A program made the position numbers and the translations under genes. Below, piece by piece: positions 1 to 8,878 of a DNA stretch of 64,000 nt. This DNA is from an uncultured Sphingomonas sp. GTDB lineage: Bacteria > Pseudomonadota > Alphaproteobacteria > Sphingomonadales > Sphingomonadaceae. Where the stretch lies: assembly GCF_937871615.1 (NCBI RefSeq), contig NZ_CALMPA010000039.1, positions 78,275-142,274 of the forward strand, given 5' to 3'. Under the pieces are notes generated by a model. It was given only the letters and a program-made list of their open reading frames with translations, was not told the DNA's origin and made no database searches. Every line of letters begins with the position of its first letter. Position 1 is the first letter of the stretch.

Positions 1-1
1 G

Positions 2-139
2 GTGATCGGCGCGGGCGGCGTGGAGAAGATCGTGGAGGTCAAGCTCGGCGACGACGCCAAGGCCGGCCTTCAGGTCTCGGTCGACGCGGTGAAGGAACTT
101 CTCGTCGCCTGCAAGGGCATCGACGAAACACTGAAGTGA
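2..139 (+). CDS. mdh: Malate dehydrogenase, C-terminal end (partial)
   Basis: This is the last 45 codons of a gene that begins before the window. The readable tail contains [15 protein letters not shown], then [19 protein letters not shown], and ends ETLK. That matches the C-terminal helix of the LDH-like, NAD-dependent malate dehydrogenase of alphaproteobacteria, which oxidises malate to oxaloacetate in the TCA cycle. It lies 122 bases before sucD on the same strand, as in the alphaproteobacterial mdh-suc cluster. The active site is outside the window, so the call rests on the tail and the neighbourhood. Confidence 0.85.
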   Translation: MIGAGGVEKIVEVKLGDDAKAGLQVSVDAVKELLVACKGIDETLK

Positions 140-146
140 TCGTGCC

Positions 147-212
147 CCCGGCCCCGTCGACGCGGGGCCGGGCCACCGAAAGAGACAACCCGGCTCCCGC
201 GCGCGCGGGAGC
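147..212 (+). repeat. Two GC-rich hairpins between mdh and sucD
   Basis: The first is a perfect 10-bp stem, CCCGGCCCCG at 147-156 and CGGGGCCGGG at 163-172, with a 6-base loop. The second is a perfect 9-bp stem at 193-201 and 204-212. Neither is followed by a T-run, so they do not look like standard intrinsic terminators. They lie in the untranslated gap between mdh and sucD and may affect mRNA processing or stability; that role is inferred. Confidence 0.7.
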
Positions 213-261
213 GCAGTCCCGGCCCCCGGTTACGCGGGAGCACAAGAAGTTGGGAACCCGC

Positions 262-1152
262 ATGAGCATTCTCGTCGATAAGAACACCAAGGTCATCACC
301 CAGGGGATGACCGGCAAGACCGGCACCTTCCACACGAAGGCCGCGCTTGATTACGGCACGCAGATGGTCGGTGGCGTGACGCCGGGCAAGGGCGGCACGA
401 TCCACGAAGAACTCGGCCTGCCGAACTTCGACACCGTCGCCGAAGCCGTCGCCAAGACCGGCGCGACCGCCAGCGTGATCTACGTGCCGCCGCCCTTCGC
501 GGCAGACTCGATCCTTGAGGCGATCGACGCCGAAGTGCCGCTGATCGTCACGATCACGGAGGGCATTCCGGTGCTCGACATGGTGAAGGTGAAGCGCGCG
601 CTTTCCGGCAGCAAATCGCGGCTGATCGGCCCGAACTGCCCCGGCGTGCTGACGCCGGGCCAGTGCAAGATCGGCATCATGCCGGGCAACATCTTCAAGC
701 AGGGCTCGGTCGGCGTCGTCTCGCGCTCGGGCACGCTCACCTATGAGGCGGTGTTCCAGACCTCGAACGCCGGCCTTGGGCAGACCACCGCGGTCGGCAT
801 CGGCGGCGATCCGGTCAACGGCACGAACTTCATCGACGTGCTCGAACTGTTCCTCGCGGACGAGGCGACCAAGTCGATCATCATGATCGGCGAGATCGGC
901 GGCTCGGCCGAAGAAGAAGCGGCACAGTTCCTTCGCGACGAGGCGAAGCGCGGTCGCAAGAAGCCGATGGCCGGCTTCATCGCGGGCCGCACGGCGCCTC
1001 CGGGCCGCCGCATGGGCCACGCCGGCGCGATCGTGTCGGGCGGCCAGGGCGGCGCGGAAGACAAGATCGCGGCGATGGAAGCAGCCGGCATCAAGGTTGC
1101 GGCGAGCCCGAGCGAACTCGGCTCGACGCTGCTTGAGGTGCTGAAGGGCTAA
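262..1152 (+). CDS. sucD: Succinate--CoA ligase, ADP-forming, alpha subunit
   Basis: The 296-residue protein is the CoA-binding and phospho-histidine subunit of succinyl-CoA synthetase, which makes succinate and ATP or GTP from succinyl-CoA. The N-terminal Rossmann CoA-binding domain carries TGKTGTFH near residue 19. The ligase domain has [12 protein letters not shown], and the active-site histidine is H253 in [13 protein letters not shown]. The start at 262 gives the family's usual length and N-terminus ([12 protein letters not shown]); an upstream in-frame start would add 42 unlike residues. The beta subunit gene sucC, which normally precedes sucD, is not between mdh and sucD here. Confidence 0.97.
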   Translation: MSILVDKNTKVITQGMTGKTGTFHTKAALDYGTQMVGGVTPGKGGTIHEELGLPNFDTVAEAVAKTGATASVIYVPPPFAADSILEAIDAEVPLIVTITEGIPVLDMVKVKRALSGSKSRLIGPNCPGVLTPGQCKIGIMPGNIFKQGSVGVVSRSGTLTYEAVFQTSNAGLGQTTAVGIGGDPVNGTNFIDVLELFLADEATKSIIMIGEIGGSAEEEAAQFLRDEAKRGRKKPMAGFIAGRTAPPGRRMGHAGAIVSGGQGGAEDKIAAMEAAGIKVAASPSELGSTLLEVLKG

Positions 1153-1161
1153 ATTGATGTG

Positions 1162-1205
1162 TCAGGCCGCCGCCCCCGGCGCAGTGCGGGGGGCCGGCGG
1201 CCTGA
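1162..1205 (+). repeat. Long hairpin between sucD and sucA
   Basis: TCAGGCCGCCG at 1162-1172 pairs perfectly with CGGCGGCCTGA at 1195-1205, and an inner C5/G5 pairing extends the stem. There is no T-run. The hairpin begins ten bases after the sucD stop and ends 38 bases before the sucA start, so it sits inside the presumed suc transcript. Confidence 0.75.
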
Positions 1206-1243
1206 GGCTCCGGCACCTGCCGGGGCGGCGGAGTTGAGTTGAA

Positions 1244-4210
1244 ATGGGCTACGAAGGCCAGGATTTCTCGGATATCGCAGGCGGCGTTTCGCCCGCGTTC
1301 ATCGACGCGCTCTATGCGCGCTACAAGACCGCGCCGGAAAGCGTTGAGCCGGGCTGGCGCGGCTTCTTCGAGGGGCTGGAGGGTGCCGCGACCGGCCCCT
1401 CGTGGGAAAGCGACCGCTGGCCGCTGACCACGACCGACGACCTGACGGCAGCGCTCGACCCGACCCAGATGGAGCCGGCGCCCAGGCCCGCCAAGGGCAA
1501 GCCCGCCGCCGCCGCGTCGGCGCCCGCCCCCAGCCAAGATGCGATCGTCAAGGCCGCCGCCGATGCGATCCGCGCGCAGATGCTGATCCGCACCTATCGC
1601 GTGCGCGGGCACCTCGCCGCCAATCTCGATCCGCTCGGCCTGTCGGGCCTGCGCGAGCTGCCGGCGGACCTCACCACCGAATATCACGGCTTCTCCGACG
1701 CCGATCTCGATCGCCCGGTCTATCTCGGCGGCACGCTAGGCCTGCAATGGGCCTCGGTGCGCGAACTGGTCGCGATCCTGCGCGCCAATTACTGCGGCAA
1801 CGTCGGCCTTGAATATATGCACATCGCCGACGTGGAGGAGCGCCGCTTCCTCCAGGAGCGCATGGAAGGCAAGGACAAGGCGATCCAGTTCACCGCCGAC
1901 GGCAAGAAGGCGATCCTGAACAAGGTGATCGAGGCCGAGCAGTGGGAACGCTTCCTCGGCAAGAAATATGTCGGCACGAAGCGCTTCGGTCTCGACGGCG
2001 GCGAAAGCATGATCCCGGCGCTGGAAAGCGTCATCAAATATGGCGGCCAGATGGGCGTCAACGAAATCGTCTACGGCATGGCCCATCGCGGCCGGCTCAA
2101 CGTGCTCGCCAACGTCATGGCGAAGCCGCTGCGCGTGATCTTCCACGAATTCGCCGGCGGCTCGGCCAACCCCGATGATATCGGCGGTTCGGGCGACGTG
2201 AAATATCACCTCGGCACCTCCACCGACCGCGAGTTCGACGGGCACAAGGTCCACATGTCGCTCGTCGCCAACCCGTCGCACCTTGAAGCGGCGGACCCGG
2301 TGGTGCTCGGTAAGACCCGTGCGATCCAGACGATCGCGGGCGATCTGGCCGAACATTCGAAGTCGCTCCCCGTGCTGATCCACGGCGACGCGGCCTTCGC
2401 CGGCCAGGGCATCGTATGGGAATGCTTCGGCTTTTCCGACATTCGCGGCTACAACACCGGCGGCTGCCTGCACTTCGTCATCAACAACCAGATCGGCTTC
2501 ACCACCAGCCCGCAGTTCGCGCGCTCCTCGCCCTATCCGTCCGATGTGGCGAAGGGCGTGCAGGCGCCGATCTTCCATGTGAACGGCGACGATCCCGAAG
2601 CCGTGACCTTCGCGTGCAAGATGGCGATCGAATATCGCCAGACCTTCCACCGCGACGTGGTGATCGACATGTGGTGTTATCGCCGCTTCGGCCACAACGA
2701 GGGCGACGAGCCGAGCTTCACCCAGCCGCTGATGTACAAGGCGATCCGCAGCCATCCGCCGGTGAGCGAGATTTACGGCCAGCGCCTGATCGCCGAAAAG
2801 GTGATCGACCAGGCGTGGATCGACGAAACCGTGAAGCAGCAGACCACGCTGCTCGAAGGCGAGTTCGAGGCCGGCGCCAGCTACAAGCCGAACAAGGCGG
2901 ACTGGTTCGCCGGTCGCTGGTCCGGCCTGTCCGTCCCGGCTGACCCCGAAAGCGCGCGCCGCATCGCCGACACCGGGCTGGAGCCGAAGCTGTTCGACGC
3001 GCTAGGCCGCCTGCTGACGACTGTTCCGGATTCGATCTCGATCCACAAGACGCTCGCCCGCGTGCTCGACGCCAAGCGCGAGATGTTCCGCTCCGGCGAG
3101 CATTTCGACTGGGCGACCGGCGAGGCGCTGGCTTATGGCGCGCTCTTGTCGGAAGGCTATGGCGTCCGCCTCTCGGGGCAGGATTCCGGGCGCGGCACCT
3201 TCTCGCAGCGCCATGCCGTGTGGGTCGATCAGAATGACGAGCACAAATATGTGCCGCTGGCGAACGTCGAACATGGCCGGTTCGAGGTGCTGGACAGCCC
3301 CTTGAGCGAATATGGCGTGCTCGGCTTCGAATATGGCTATGCGCTCGCCGATCCAAAAACGCTGGTGCTGTGGGAGGCGCAGTTCGGCGATTTCGTCAAC
3401 GGCGCGCAGATCATGATCGACCAGTTCATCGCGAGCGGCGAGGCGAAATGGCTGCGCGCCAACGGCCTCGTCATGCTGCTGCCGCATGGTTACGAAGGGC
3501 AAGGGCCGGAGCATAGCTCCGCGCGGCCGGAACGGTTCCTCCAGCTCTGCGCCGGCGACAATATGCAGGTCGCGAATTGCACCACGCCGGCGAACTATTT
3601 CCACCTGCTGCGCCGGCAGATGCACCGTTCGTTCCGCAAGCCGCTGGTGGTGTTCACGCCGAAATCGCTGCTGCGCCACAAGATGGCGGTATCAAGCGCG
3701 GCGGACTTCCTCGGCGACAGCCACTTCCGCCGTATCCTGTCCGATCCGTCGGCCCCGGCGGACGTGGATACGAAGCGGGTGGTGCTGTGCACCGGCAAGG
3801 TCGCCTATGATCTGATCGAGGCGCGCGACGCGGCGGGTGACAAGAACACCCAGATCATCCGCATCGAGCAGCTCTATCCCTTCCCCGGCGAGCCGCTGAC
3901 CGCGCGCCTGGCGCGGATGCCGAACGTTGAGGAAGTGATCTGGGCGCAGGAAGAACCGCGCAACAACGGCTATTGGTTCTTCGTCGAGCCTTATATCGAG
4001 CAGGCGCTGGTCAACGCGAAAAGCCCGGTGAAGCGCCCGCGCTACGCCGGTCGCGCCGCCGCCGCATCGCCCGCGACCGGGCTGATGAAGCGCCACCAGG
4101 CCGAACAGGGCGCGCTGGTGGCCGATGCGCTCGGCCACAATGTTCGCGAGGAAATCCGCCGCACCCGCGAGGGCGATTCGGCGAAGAAGACCGGCAACGC
4201 CGGCGCGTGA
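1244..4210 (+). CDS. sucA: 2-oxoglutarate dehydrogenase E1 component
   Basis: The 988-residue thiamine-diphosphate enzyme decarboxylates 2-oxoglutarate and passes the succinyl group to the lipoyl arm of SucB. It has the typical N-terminal segment (FIDALYARYK near residue 18), an Ala/Pro-rich linker, and the ThDP/Mg site around HGDAAFAGQG and INNQIGFTTSP. It also has GHNEGDEPSFTQP and the C-terminal transketolase-like half with LPHGYEGQGPEHSSAR. The length matches alphaproteobacterial E1. It lies between sucD and sucB on the same strand. The start at 1244 is preceded by GGAG and gives the conserved N-terminus (MGYEGQDFSDIAGG). Confidence 0.98.
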   Translation: MGYEGQDFSDIAGGVSPAFIDALYARYKTAPESVEPGWRGFFEGLEGAATGPSWESDRWPLTTTDDLTAALDPTQMEPAPRPAKGKPAAAASAPAPSQDAIVKAAADAIRAQMLIRTYRVRGHLAANLDPLGLSGLRELPADLTTEYHGFSDADLDRPVYLGGTLGLQWASVRELVAILRANYCGNVGLEYMHIADVEERRFLQERMEGKDKAIQFTADGKKAILNKVIEAEQWERFLGKKYVGTKRFGLDGGESMIPALESVIKYGGQMGVNEIVYGMAHRGRLNVLANVMAKPLRVIFHEFAGGSANPDDIGGSGDVKYHLGTSTDREFDGHKVHMSLVANPSHLEAADPVVLGKTRAIQTIAGDLAEHSKSLPVLIHGDAAFAGQGIVWECFGFSDIRGYNTGGCLHFVINNQIGFTTSPQFARSSPYPSDVAKGVQAPIFHVNGDDPEAVTFACKMAIEYRQTFHRDVVIDMWCYRRFGHNEGDEPSFTQPLMYKAIRSHPPVSEIYGQRLIAEKVIDQAWIDETVKQQTTLLEGEFEAGASYKPNKADWFAGRWSGLSVPADPESARRIADTGLEPKLFDALGRLLTTVPDSISIHKTLARVLDAKREMFRSGEHFDWATGEALAYGALLSEGYGVRLSGQDSGRGTFSQRHAVWVDQNDEHKYVPLANVEHGRFEVLDSPLSEYGVLGFEYGYALADPKTLVLWEAQFGDFVNGAQIMIDQFIASGEAKWLRANGLVMLLPHGYEGQGPEHSSARPERFLQLCAGDNMQVANCTTPANYFHLLRRQMHRSFRKPLVVFTPKSLLRHKMAVSSAADFLGDSHFRRILSDPSAPADVDTKRVVLCTGKVAYDLIEARDAAGDKNTQIIRIEQLYPFPGEPLTARLARMPNVEEVIWAQEEPRNNGYWFFVEPYIEQALVNAKSPVKRPRYAGRAAAASPATGLMKRHQAEQGALVADALGHNVREEIRRTREGDSAKKTGNAGA

Positions 4211-4220
4211 CCTTTCCGTT

Positions 4221-4243
4221 GCCCCGGCGCTTGCCGCCGGGGC
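4221..4243 (+). repeat. Hairpin between sucA and sucB
   Basis: GCCCCGGCG at 4221-4229 pairs perfectly with CGCCGGGGC at 4235-4243 across a 5-base loop. No T-run follows, and sucB starts 50 bases later, so read-through into sucB is expected. Confidence 0.7.
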
Positions 4244-4292
4244 CTCACAGTGACAGCAATATCCCGGCTCAAGCAGGGATGACGAGGTAGAG

Positions 4293-5483
4293 ATGGCAAT
4301 CGAAGTTCTGGTCCCAACGCTGGGCGAATCGATCACCGAGGCGACGCTGGGCGAATGGCTCAAGCAACCCGGCGACAAGGTCGCGGCTGACGAGCCGATC
4401 GCCAGCCTCGAAACCGACAAGGTATCGGTGGAAGTCCCCTCCCCCGTCGCGGGCGTGATGGGCCAACATGCCGTGCAGGTCGGCGATACGGTTCAGGTCG
4501 GCGCGATGATCGCGACGATCGAGGCCGGCGGCGCTGCTGCCGCGCCGGTCGCCGCGCCGGCGGCTCCCGCGGTCGAGCCGGCTGGCGACACCCCTGCCGC
4601 GCTCTCCCCCTCGGTGCGCCGCGCCGTGCTGGAGCATGGCGTCGATCCCGCGACGATCAAGGGCACCGGCAAGGACGGTCGCCTGACCAAGGAGGATATC
4701 GACGCCGCCGCCGCGACCGCCAAGGCCGCCCCGGCTCCCGCGATCGCCGCGCCGGCCACGCCGTCCGCCACCGCCTCGACCGGCCGCAAGGAAGAACGCG
4801 TGCGCATGACGCGCCTGCGCCAGACGATCGCCAAGCGCCTGAAGGAAGCGCAGAACACCGCCGCGATGCTCACCACGTTCAACGACGTGGATATGACAGC
4901 GGTGATGGAAGCCCGCGCCAAATACAAGGATCTGTTCGAGAAGAAGCACGGCGTGCGCCTTGGCTTCATGGGCTTCTTCGTGAAGGCCGCGTGCATGGCG
5001 CTGAAGGATATTCCCTCGGTCAACGCCTCGATCGAGGGCGATGAGATCATCTATCACGATTATGCCGATATCTCGGTCGCGGTCAGCGCGCCGAACGGGC
5101 TGGTCGTGCCGGTGATCCGCGATGCCGATCAGCTCACCGTCGCGGGAATCGAAAAGACGATCGGCGATTTCGGTCGCCGCGCCAAGGACGGCACGCTCAA
5201 GATGGACGAGATGAAGGGCGGCACCTTCACCATCTCGAACGGCGGCGTGTTCGGCTCGCTGATGTCCACCCCGATCATCAATCCGCCGCAGTCGGCGGTG
5301 CTCGGCCTCCACCGGATCGAGGATCGCCCGGTGGTGCGCAACGGGCAGGTCGTGGTGCGCCCGATGATGTATCTCGCCTTGAGCTACGATCACCGCCTGA
5401 TCGACGGACGCGAGGCGGTGACCTTCCTCGTCGCGCTGAAGAACGCGATGGAAGATCCCACCCGCATCCTGATCGACCTCTGA
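4293..5483 (+). CDS. sucB: 2-oxoglutarate dehydrogenase E2, dihydrolipoyl succinyltransferase
   Basis: The 396-residue core subunit transfers succinyl groups from lipoamide to CoA. The domains in order are: a lipoyl domain with the lipoylated K43 in [12 protein letters not shown]; an Ala/Pro linker; an E3-binding peripheral domain ([22 protein letters not shown]); a second Ala/Pro linker; and a catalytic acetyltransferase domain ending in [10 protein letters not shown], with catalytic H367 and D371. There is a single lipoyl domain, as usual for SucB. It follows sucA by 82 bases. A strong terminator follows directly, so lpd (E3) is not co-transcribed downstream here. Confidence 0.98.
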   Translation: MAIEVLVPTLGESITEATLGEWLKQPGDKVAADEPIASLETDKVSVEVPSPVAGVMGQHAVQVGDTVQVGAMIATIEAGGAAAAPVAAPAAPAVEPAGDTPAALSPSVRRAVLEHGVDPATIKGTGKDGRLTKEDIDAAAATAKAAPAPAIAAPATPSATASTGRKEERVRMTRLRQTIAKRLKEAQNTAAMLTTFNDVDMTAVMEARAKYKDLFEKKHGVRLGFMGFFVKAACMALKDIPSVNASIEGDEIIYHDYADISVAVSAPNGLVVPVIRDADQLTVAGIEKTIGDFGRRAKDGTLKMDEMKGGTFTISNGGVFGSLMSTPIINPPQSAVLGLHRIEDRPVVRNGQVVVRPMMYLALSYDHRLIDGREAVTFLVALKNAMEDPTRILIDL

Positions 5484-5491
5484 TCCTTCCG

Positions 5492-5528
5492 CCGCCGGCC
5501 TCCACCAAGAGGCCGGCGGTTTTGGTTT
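5492..5528 (+). terminator. Rho-independent terminator after sucB
   Basis: A perfect 11-bp stem, CCGCCGGCCTC at 5492-5502 and GAGGCCGGCGG at 5509-5519, has a 6-base loop and is followed by TTTTGGTTT. It begins nine bases after the sucB stop and closes the mdh-suc transcript. Confidence 0.9.
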
Positions 5529-5613
5529 GAGGGGACGGAGCGCGAGGTGACGGCTTATGGTGGGTGGTTACGTTTCGGGATGGTGATACGGCATTAGCTG
5601 CCATCCCACAGGC

Positions 5614-6027
5614 TCAGTCGTAGGCTCGGCGCGGTCGACCACGTCGGATGTCACGAGCCGCGCCATGGGGCAAACGGGTCTCGAAATGACAAAGCTGTCG
5701 CCGTGCATCTTCGTCGCCCGCTTTGGCCGCACGACGGATCCAATGCCGATAACCTCGCAAATCGCGTTGATTAAAACACAACATCGCCATGTTGTAGGCG
5801 GCGACCGGATCGCCTCGACGAAACGCTCGATAGTTTAAGCCTTTAACCGAAAATGGGTCGGACGCCGAAAAACCATCATGACCAATACGCCGGCTTAGCT
5901 CAGTCATGGCGCTCGGATAGCGCCGGAGGGCCAAATGCCACAGCAACCCCATACCATTCCCCGGCGAGCGACCGTTCAGCCAAGCATCGGCTAACCTCTG
6001 AAGCTTTTCGTCTGACGCATGGCCCAT
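5614..6027 (-). CDS. Small Sel1/TPR-like helical protein of unknown function
   Basis: The 137-residue protein has no signal peptide or membrane segment. The middle reads like two degenerate Sel1-type helical repeats: MGLLWHLALRRYPSAMTELS, then AAYNMAMLCFNQRDLRGYRH followed by WIRRAAKAGDEDARRQL. The Ala/Gly pattern with AAKAGDEDA is typical of Sel1 units. The C-terminus is basic (RRGRPRRAYD). Codon use is less strongly GC-biased than in the neighbouring suc genes, which may indicate later acquisition. It converges with sucB and stands alone. Function is unknown; repeats of this type usually mediate protein contacts. Confidence 0.65.
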   Translation of the reverse strand: MGHASDEKLQRLADAWLNGRSPGNGMGLLWHLALRRYPSAMTELSRRIGHDGFSASDPFSVKGLNYRAFRRGDPVAAYNMAMLCFNQRDLRGYRHWIRRAAKAGDEDARRQLCHFETRLPHGAARDIRRGRPRRAYD

Positions 6028-6131
6028 GCCCCAGCCTATGACGCTACCCGATGTTTCTCAACGTCCAGTGCCAGTGAAGTTGCGATCCTGCTTCAACGGC
6101 AAAAAGTGACGCGAAACCAGCCCCTTCCCGA

Positions 6132-6662
6132 TCAGCGCCGCGTTTCGCTGAGCGGCTTGAGCGAGGTGCCGCTCAGATACATCATCGTCACCGAAATCTC
6201 GGTCACCCCCTGCCCCACCTTCACCGCCGTCTGCTTGGGTGACGGCTTCCTGCCGAAGATGAAATCCCAGATCGTCACGCGCGGATTGCCCGAGGCACCG
6301 CCCCCGTCCGAGCGATCGGTCTGATTGTTGGCGTTCGCATCATGCCGCACGTCGATCGCATAATTGCCCGGCGCGGCGACCGCCATGCAGACGCGGATCG
6401 GCTCTGTGCGCGGCGTGGGAATTTCCACCTTGGTCCGCCACTTCACCTTGTCGAACCAGGTGGACGTATCGCCGCCGAACGTGCGGACGCGCACCGTGCC
6501 CTGGCGATTCTTCAGCCCGGTGATGTTGACGAGGATCGCCGGGCCACCGCCCGGCGCGCAATGCGCCGCTTCCGGCCCGAGGATCGCGGGCGTTTCCGCC
6601 ATCGCAGGAGCCGCCAGAAGAAGAATTGCTCCAAACGCCATCATTGAACGATAGGCCATCAA
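6132..6662 (-). CDS. Secreted DUF2141 domain protein
   Basis: The 176-residue protein begins with a signal peptide (hydrophobic FGAILLLAAPAMA, likely cleavage after AMA). The mature part matches DUF2141: VNITGLKNRQGTVRVRTFGG, then RVCMAVAAPGNYAIDVRHDANANN, and the closing NPRVTIWDF segment. DUF2141 proteins are small beta-rich exported proteins of unknown role. Two methionines sit near the start (residues 1-2 and 7-8), so the exact start is uncertain by a few codons. It lies 57 bases after an uncharacterised gene and the glycosyltransferase on the same strand and may share their transcript. Confidence 0.85.
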   Translation of the reverse strand: MMAYRSMMAFGAILLLAAPAMAETPAILGPEAAHCAPGGGPAILVNITGLKNRQGTVRVRTFGGDTSTWFDKVKWRTKVEIPTPRTEPIRVCMAVAAPGNYAIDVRHDANANNQTDRSDGGGASGNPRVTIWDFIFGRKPSPKQTAVKVGQGVTEISVTMMYLSGTSLKPLSETRR

Positions 6663-6719
6663 GACCCCATCGCCGCGAGTTGCGGCAGTTTTGCGGCGTG
6701 ACGCGGGAGAATTGCGGCG

Positions 6720-7391
6720 TCAGTTCGCCGCCAGTTTGCGCAGCGCGCCAAGCGTATCCTCCACGCCCTGCGCCTGGTCTCGCGTCGCCGCACGGCGCGT
6801 CGCGCCGCGCTCCAGCCGGTCGAGCAGCGCGCTGATCGACGCGGCGGGCTGATCCGCCACCTCTCGCGCGCCGGGCAGGGGAAAGGTTTCAAATCGTTCG
6901 CCGCGTTCCGCCGCCCCGGTCGCGATCGGCACGCCCGCCAGCGCATCGGGATCGAACGCGGCGAGCGGCAGATCAAGATCGTCGGGCAATGATTGTTCCG
7001 GCCCATCCGGCACCGCGCCCTCGCCAATGATCGGCAACGGATCGCCAAGCTCGCTGCGCGCCGCGATCGGCGCGCGCGCGGGTGCATCGGGATGCGCATC
7101 CGCCCGGCGCAGCAGCGGCGTCGCGCCAAGCCGCGTGGCGCGGCGCGAGCGGCCCACGAACAGCGACGACACGAGGCGCGGCATCAGCCCGAGCAGCGCG
7201 ATCGCCCCACCACCAGCAAGCGCGAGCAACGTCCGCCCGGTCACCCCGATCGGCGGCGCGGCAAGCGGCACGAACATCGCGAGCCGCGATCGCTCGATCA
7301 CGCCATCCAGAAGCGCGGCGGGCGCGGCGGCGATCAGGCCCGCCGCGACCAGCCCGATCGCCAACGACAGGACGGGAAGGATTCCCTTCAT
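6720..7391 (-). CDS. Uncharacterised protein with two N-terminal membrane segments
   Basis: The 223-residue protein starts at 7391, where ATG overlaps the glycosyltransferase stop in a 4-base ATGA, so it is translationally coupled to that gene. Residues about 3-28 (ILPVLSLAIGLVAAGLIAAA) and about 52-75 (LLALAGGGAIALLGLMPRLV) are hydrophobic and probably span the membrane. The remaining 140 residues are Ala/Pro/Asp-rich and look soluble, ending in a short helix (GVEDTLGALRKLAAN). I do not recognise a family. The coupling suggests a part in the same exosortase-associated polysaccharide step, but that is only context. Confidence 0.7.
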   Translation of the reverse strand: MKGILPVLSLAIGLVAAGLIAAAPAALLDGVIERSRLAMFVPLAAPPIGVTGRTLLALAGGGAIALLGLMPRLVSSLFVGRSRRATRLGATPLLRRADAHPDAPARAPIAARSELGDPLPIIGEGAVPDGPEQSLPDDLDLPLAAFDPDALAGVPIATGAAERGERFETFPLPGAREVADQPAASISALLDRLERGATRRAATRDQAQGVEDTLGALRKLAAN

Positions 7392-8632
7392 GCGGAACTG
7401 CTTGTAGCGGTTATCTGCGACCATGACTCGTCCATACGCGCGGCGTTGCTCAGCCGCTGGTAAACCGGATCGTAACGAGAAACATTTGACAACCAGTTAC
7501 GCTCCGCCTCGACGAAGGCGCGCGCGCGCTGGCGCCGGGCATCCCACTCATTCCGATCGGCAAGCAAGGCGGCCAGCGCGGTCGCGATCGCCTGCGGATT
7601 GTCCGCCGCGAACAAGGTGCCCGTATCGCCATCGCGGATCAGTTCGCGGTGGCCGCCGACATCGGATGCCGCGACCAGCCGCCCCTGCGCCATCGCCTCC
7701 AGCGGCTTCAGCGGCGTGACGAGATCGGTGAGCCGCATCCGCTTGCGCGGATAGGCCAGCACCTCGATGAGGCCGTAATAACGCTCGACCTGATCGTGCG
7801 GCACGCGGCCCACGAAGCGGATGTGCGCGCCCACCGGAGACGCCGCCGCCTGCGCGCGTAGCGCCTGCTCCATCGGGCCGCCGCCTACCAGCAGCAGTTG
7901 CGCCTTCGGGCGCGCCGCGACGAGCGCGGGCATGGCGGCGATCAGATCGTCCAGCCCCTCATAATCATAGAAGCTGCCGATAAAGCCGATCGTATCGCCT
8001 TCCAGCCCGAGTTCGGCGGCAAGCGCGTCGTCGCGCGGGCCGGGCGCGCCGAACAGGCCGAGATCGACGCCGTTGGGCGACACCATGATCTTCTCACGAT
8101 CAATGCCGCGCGCGATCAGATCGTCGCGCAGCCCCTCGCAGATCACCGCCACCGCGTCGGCGCGGCGCACGGCCCAGGTTTCCAGCGCACGGGTCGCGCG
8201 ATAGCGCGCGGAGCCTTCGCGCCCCGTGCCGTTGCCCACCGCCGCATCCTCCCAGAACGCGCGGATCTCATAAACCAGCGGCAGCCCCCGCCGCCGCGCG
8301 ACGCGCAACGCCGCGAGCGCGCCAAGCACCGGCGAATGGGCATGGAGCACGTGCGGGCGGAATTGCTCTGCCACCGCCTCGATCCGGCGCGAGAAAGCCG
8401 CGATCTCCGCCAGTTCGCCGATCGGCGCGGGAAGCGCGCGCGGCGGAACGGTGCGGTGGAAGTCGATCCCGTCCACGCGCTCGAAGCGCGCCTCGGTCGG
8501 CCCCTGTCGCGGCCCCGTAACGGCGGCCACTTCCAGCCCGCGCGCCATCTGCGCGGTGAGGATCGCGCGGGTACGGAAGGTATAGCCGCTATGCAGCGGC
8601 AAGCCATGATCGAGGATGTGGAGAATACGCAT
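7388..8632 (-). CDS. Exosortase A-associated family 4 glycosyltransferase
   Basis: The 414-residue GT-B enzyme has the N-terminus MRILHILDHGLPLHSGYTFR, characteristic of the exosortase A (XrtA/PEP-CTERM)-associated glycosyltransferase family. The acceptor half has VLHAHSPVLGALAAL. The donor half has GFIGSFYDYEGLDDLI, VGGGP, and the nucleotide-sugar EX7E-like region PLKPLEAMAQGRLVAASDVG. It probably adds a sugar to a lipid-linked exopolysaccharide precursor in the cytoplasm. The ATG at 8632 gives the family N-terminus; GTG and TTG codons just upstream are less likely. It diverges from the O-antigen ligase gene of the same system. Confidence 0.88.
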   Translation of the reverse strand: MRILHILDHGLPLHSGYTFRTRAILTAQMARGLEVAAVTGPRQGPTEARFERVDGIDFHRTVPPRALPAPIGELAEIAAFSRRIEAVAEQFRPHVLHAHSPVLGALAALRVARRRGLPLVYEIRAFWEDAAVGNGTGREGSARYRATRALETWAVRRADAVAVICEGLRDDLIARGIDREKIMVSPNGVDLGLFGAPGPRDDALAAELGLEGDTIGFIGSFYDYEGLDDLIAAMPALVAARPKAQLLLVGGGPMEQALRAQAAASPVGAHIRFVGRVPHDQVERYYGLIEVLAYPRKRMRLTDLVTPLKPLEAMAQGRLVAASDVGGHRELIRDGDTGTLFAADNPQAIATALAALLADRNEWDARRQRARAFVEAERNWLSNVSRYDPVYQRLSNAARMDESWSQITATSSSA

Positions 8633-8737
8633 CACGCGCAAGCTCTTGCCACGCGATCATTTAACGCCGCGTCAACCGCATCGCGGCTAGAGCGGGATCG
8701 ACCACGGCGGACGCAGCAATATGGAACGCAGGCGCAG

Positions 8738-8878
8738 ATGATCGACAATTTCGCGCTGGGCCTGACGCACGGATTGCTGCTGCTCGCCGCATTTCTGCTG
8801 TTGCGCCGCCCCGATCTCGATCGCGAGGCTTCTCCGCGCGATGAAGCGCCGCGCAAGGGGCGCCGCCCGCGTGCGTGA
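8738..8878 (+). CDS. Putative 46-aa single-span membrane protein
   Basis: This short ORF encodes MIDNFALGLTHGLLLLAAFL, then LLRRPDLDRE and a basic tail (RKGRRPRA). Residues about 5-22 form one hydrophobic helix followed by RR, a normal positive-inside stop. The ORF overlaps the first codons of the O-antigen ligase gene (GTG at 8871) in another frame, which would couple their translation. No strong Shine-Dalgarno sequence is visible. Its position in the exosortase A-associated locus suggests a partner of the ligase; that is inference from a very short sequence. Confidence 0.5.
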   Translation: MIDNFALGLTHGLLLLAAFLLLRRPDLDREASPRDEAPRKGRRPRA

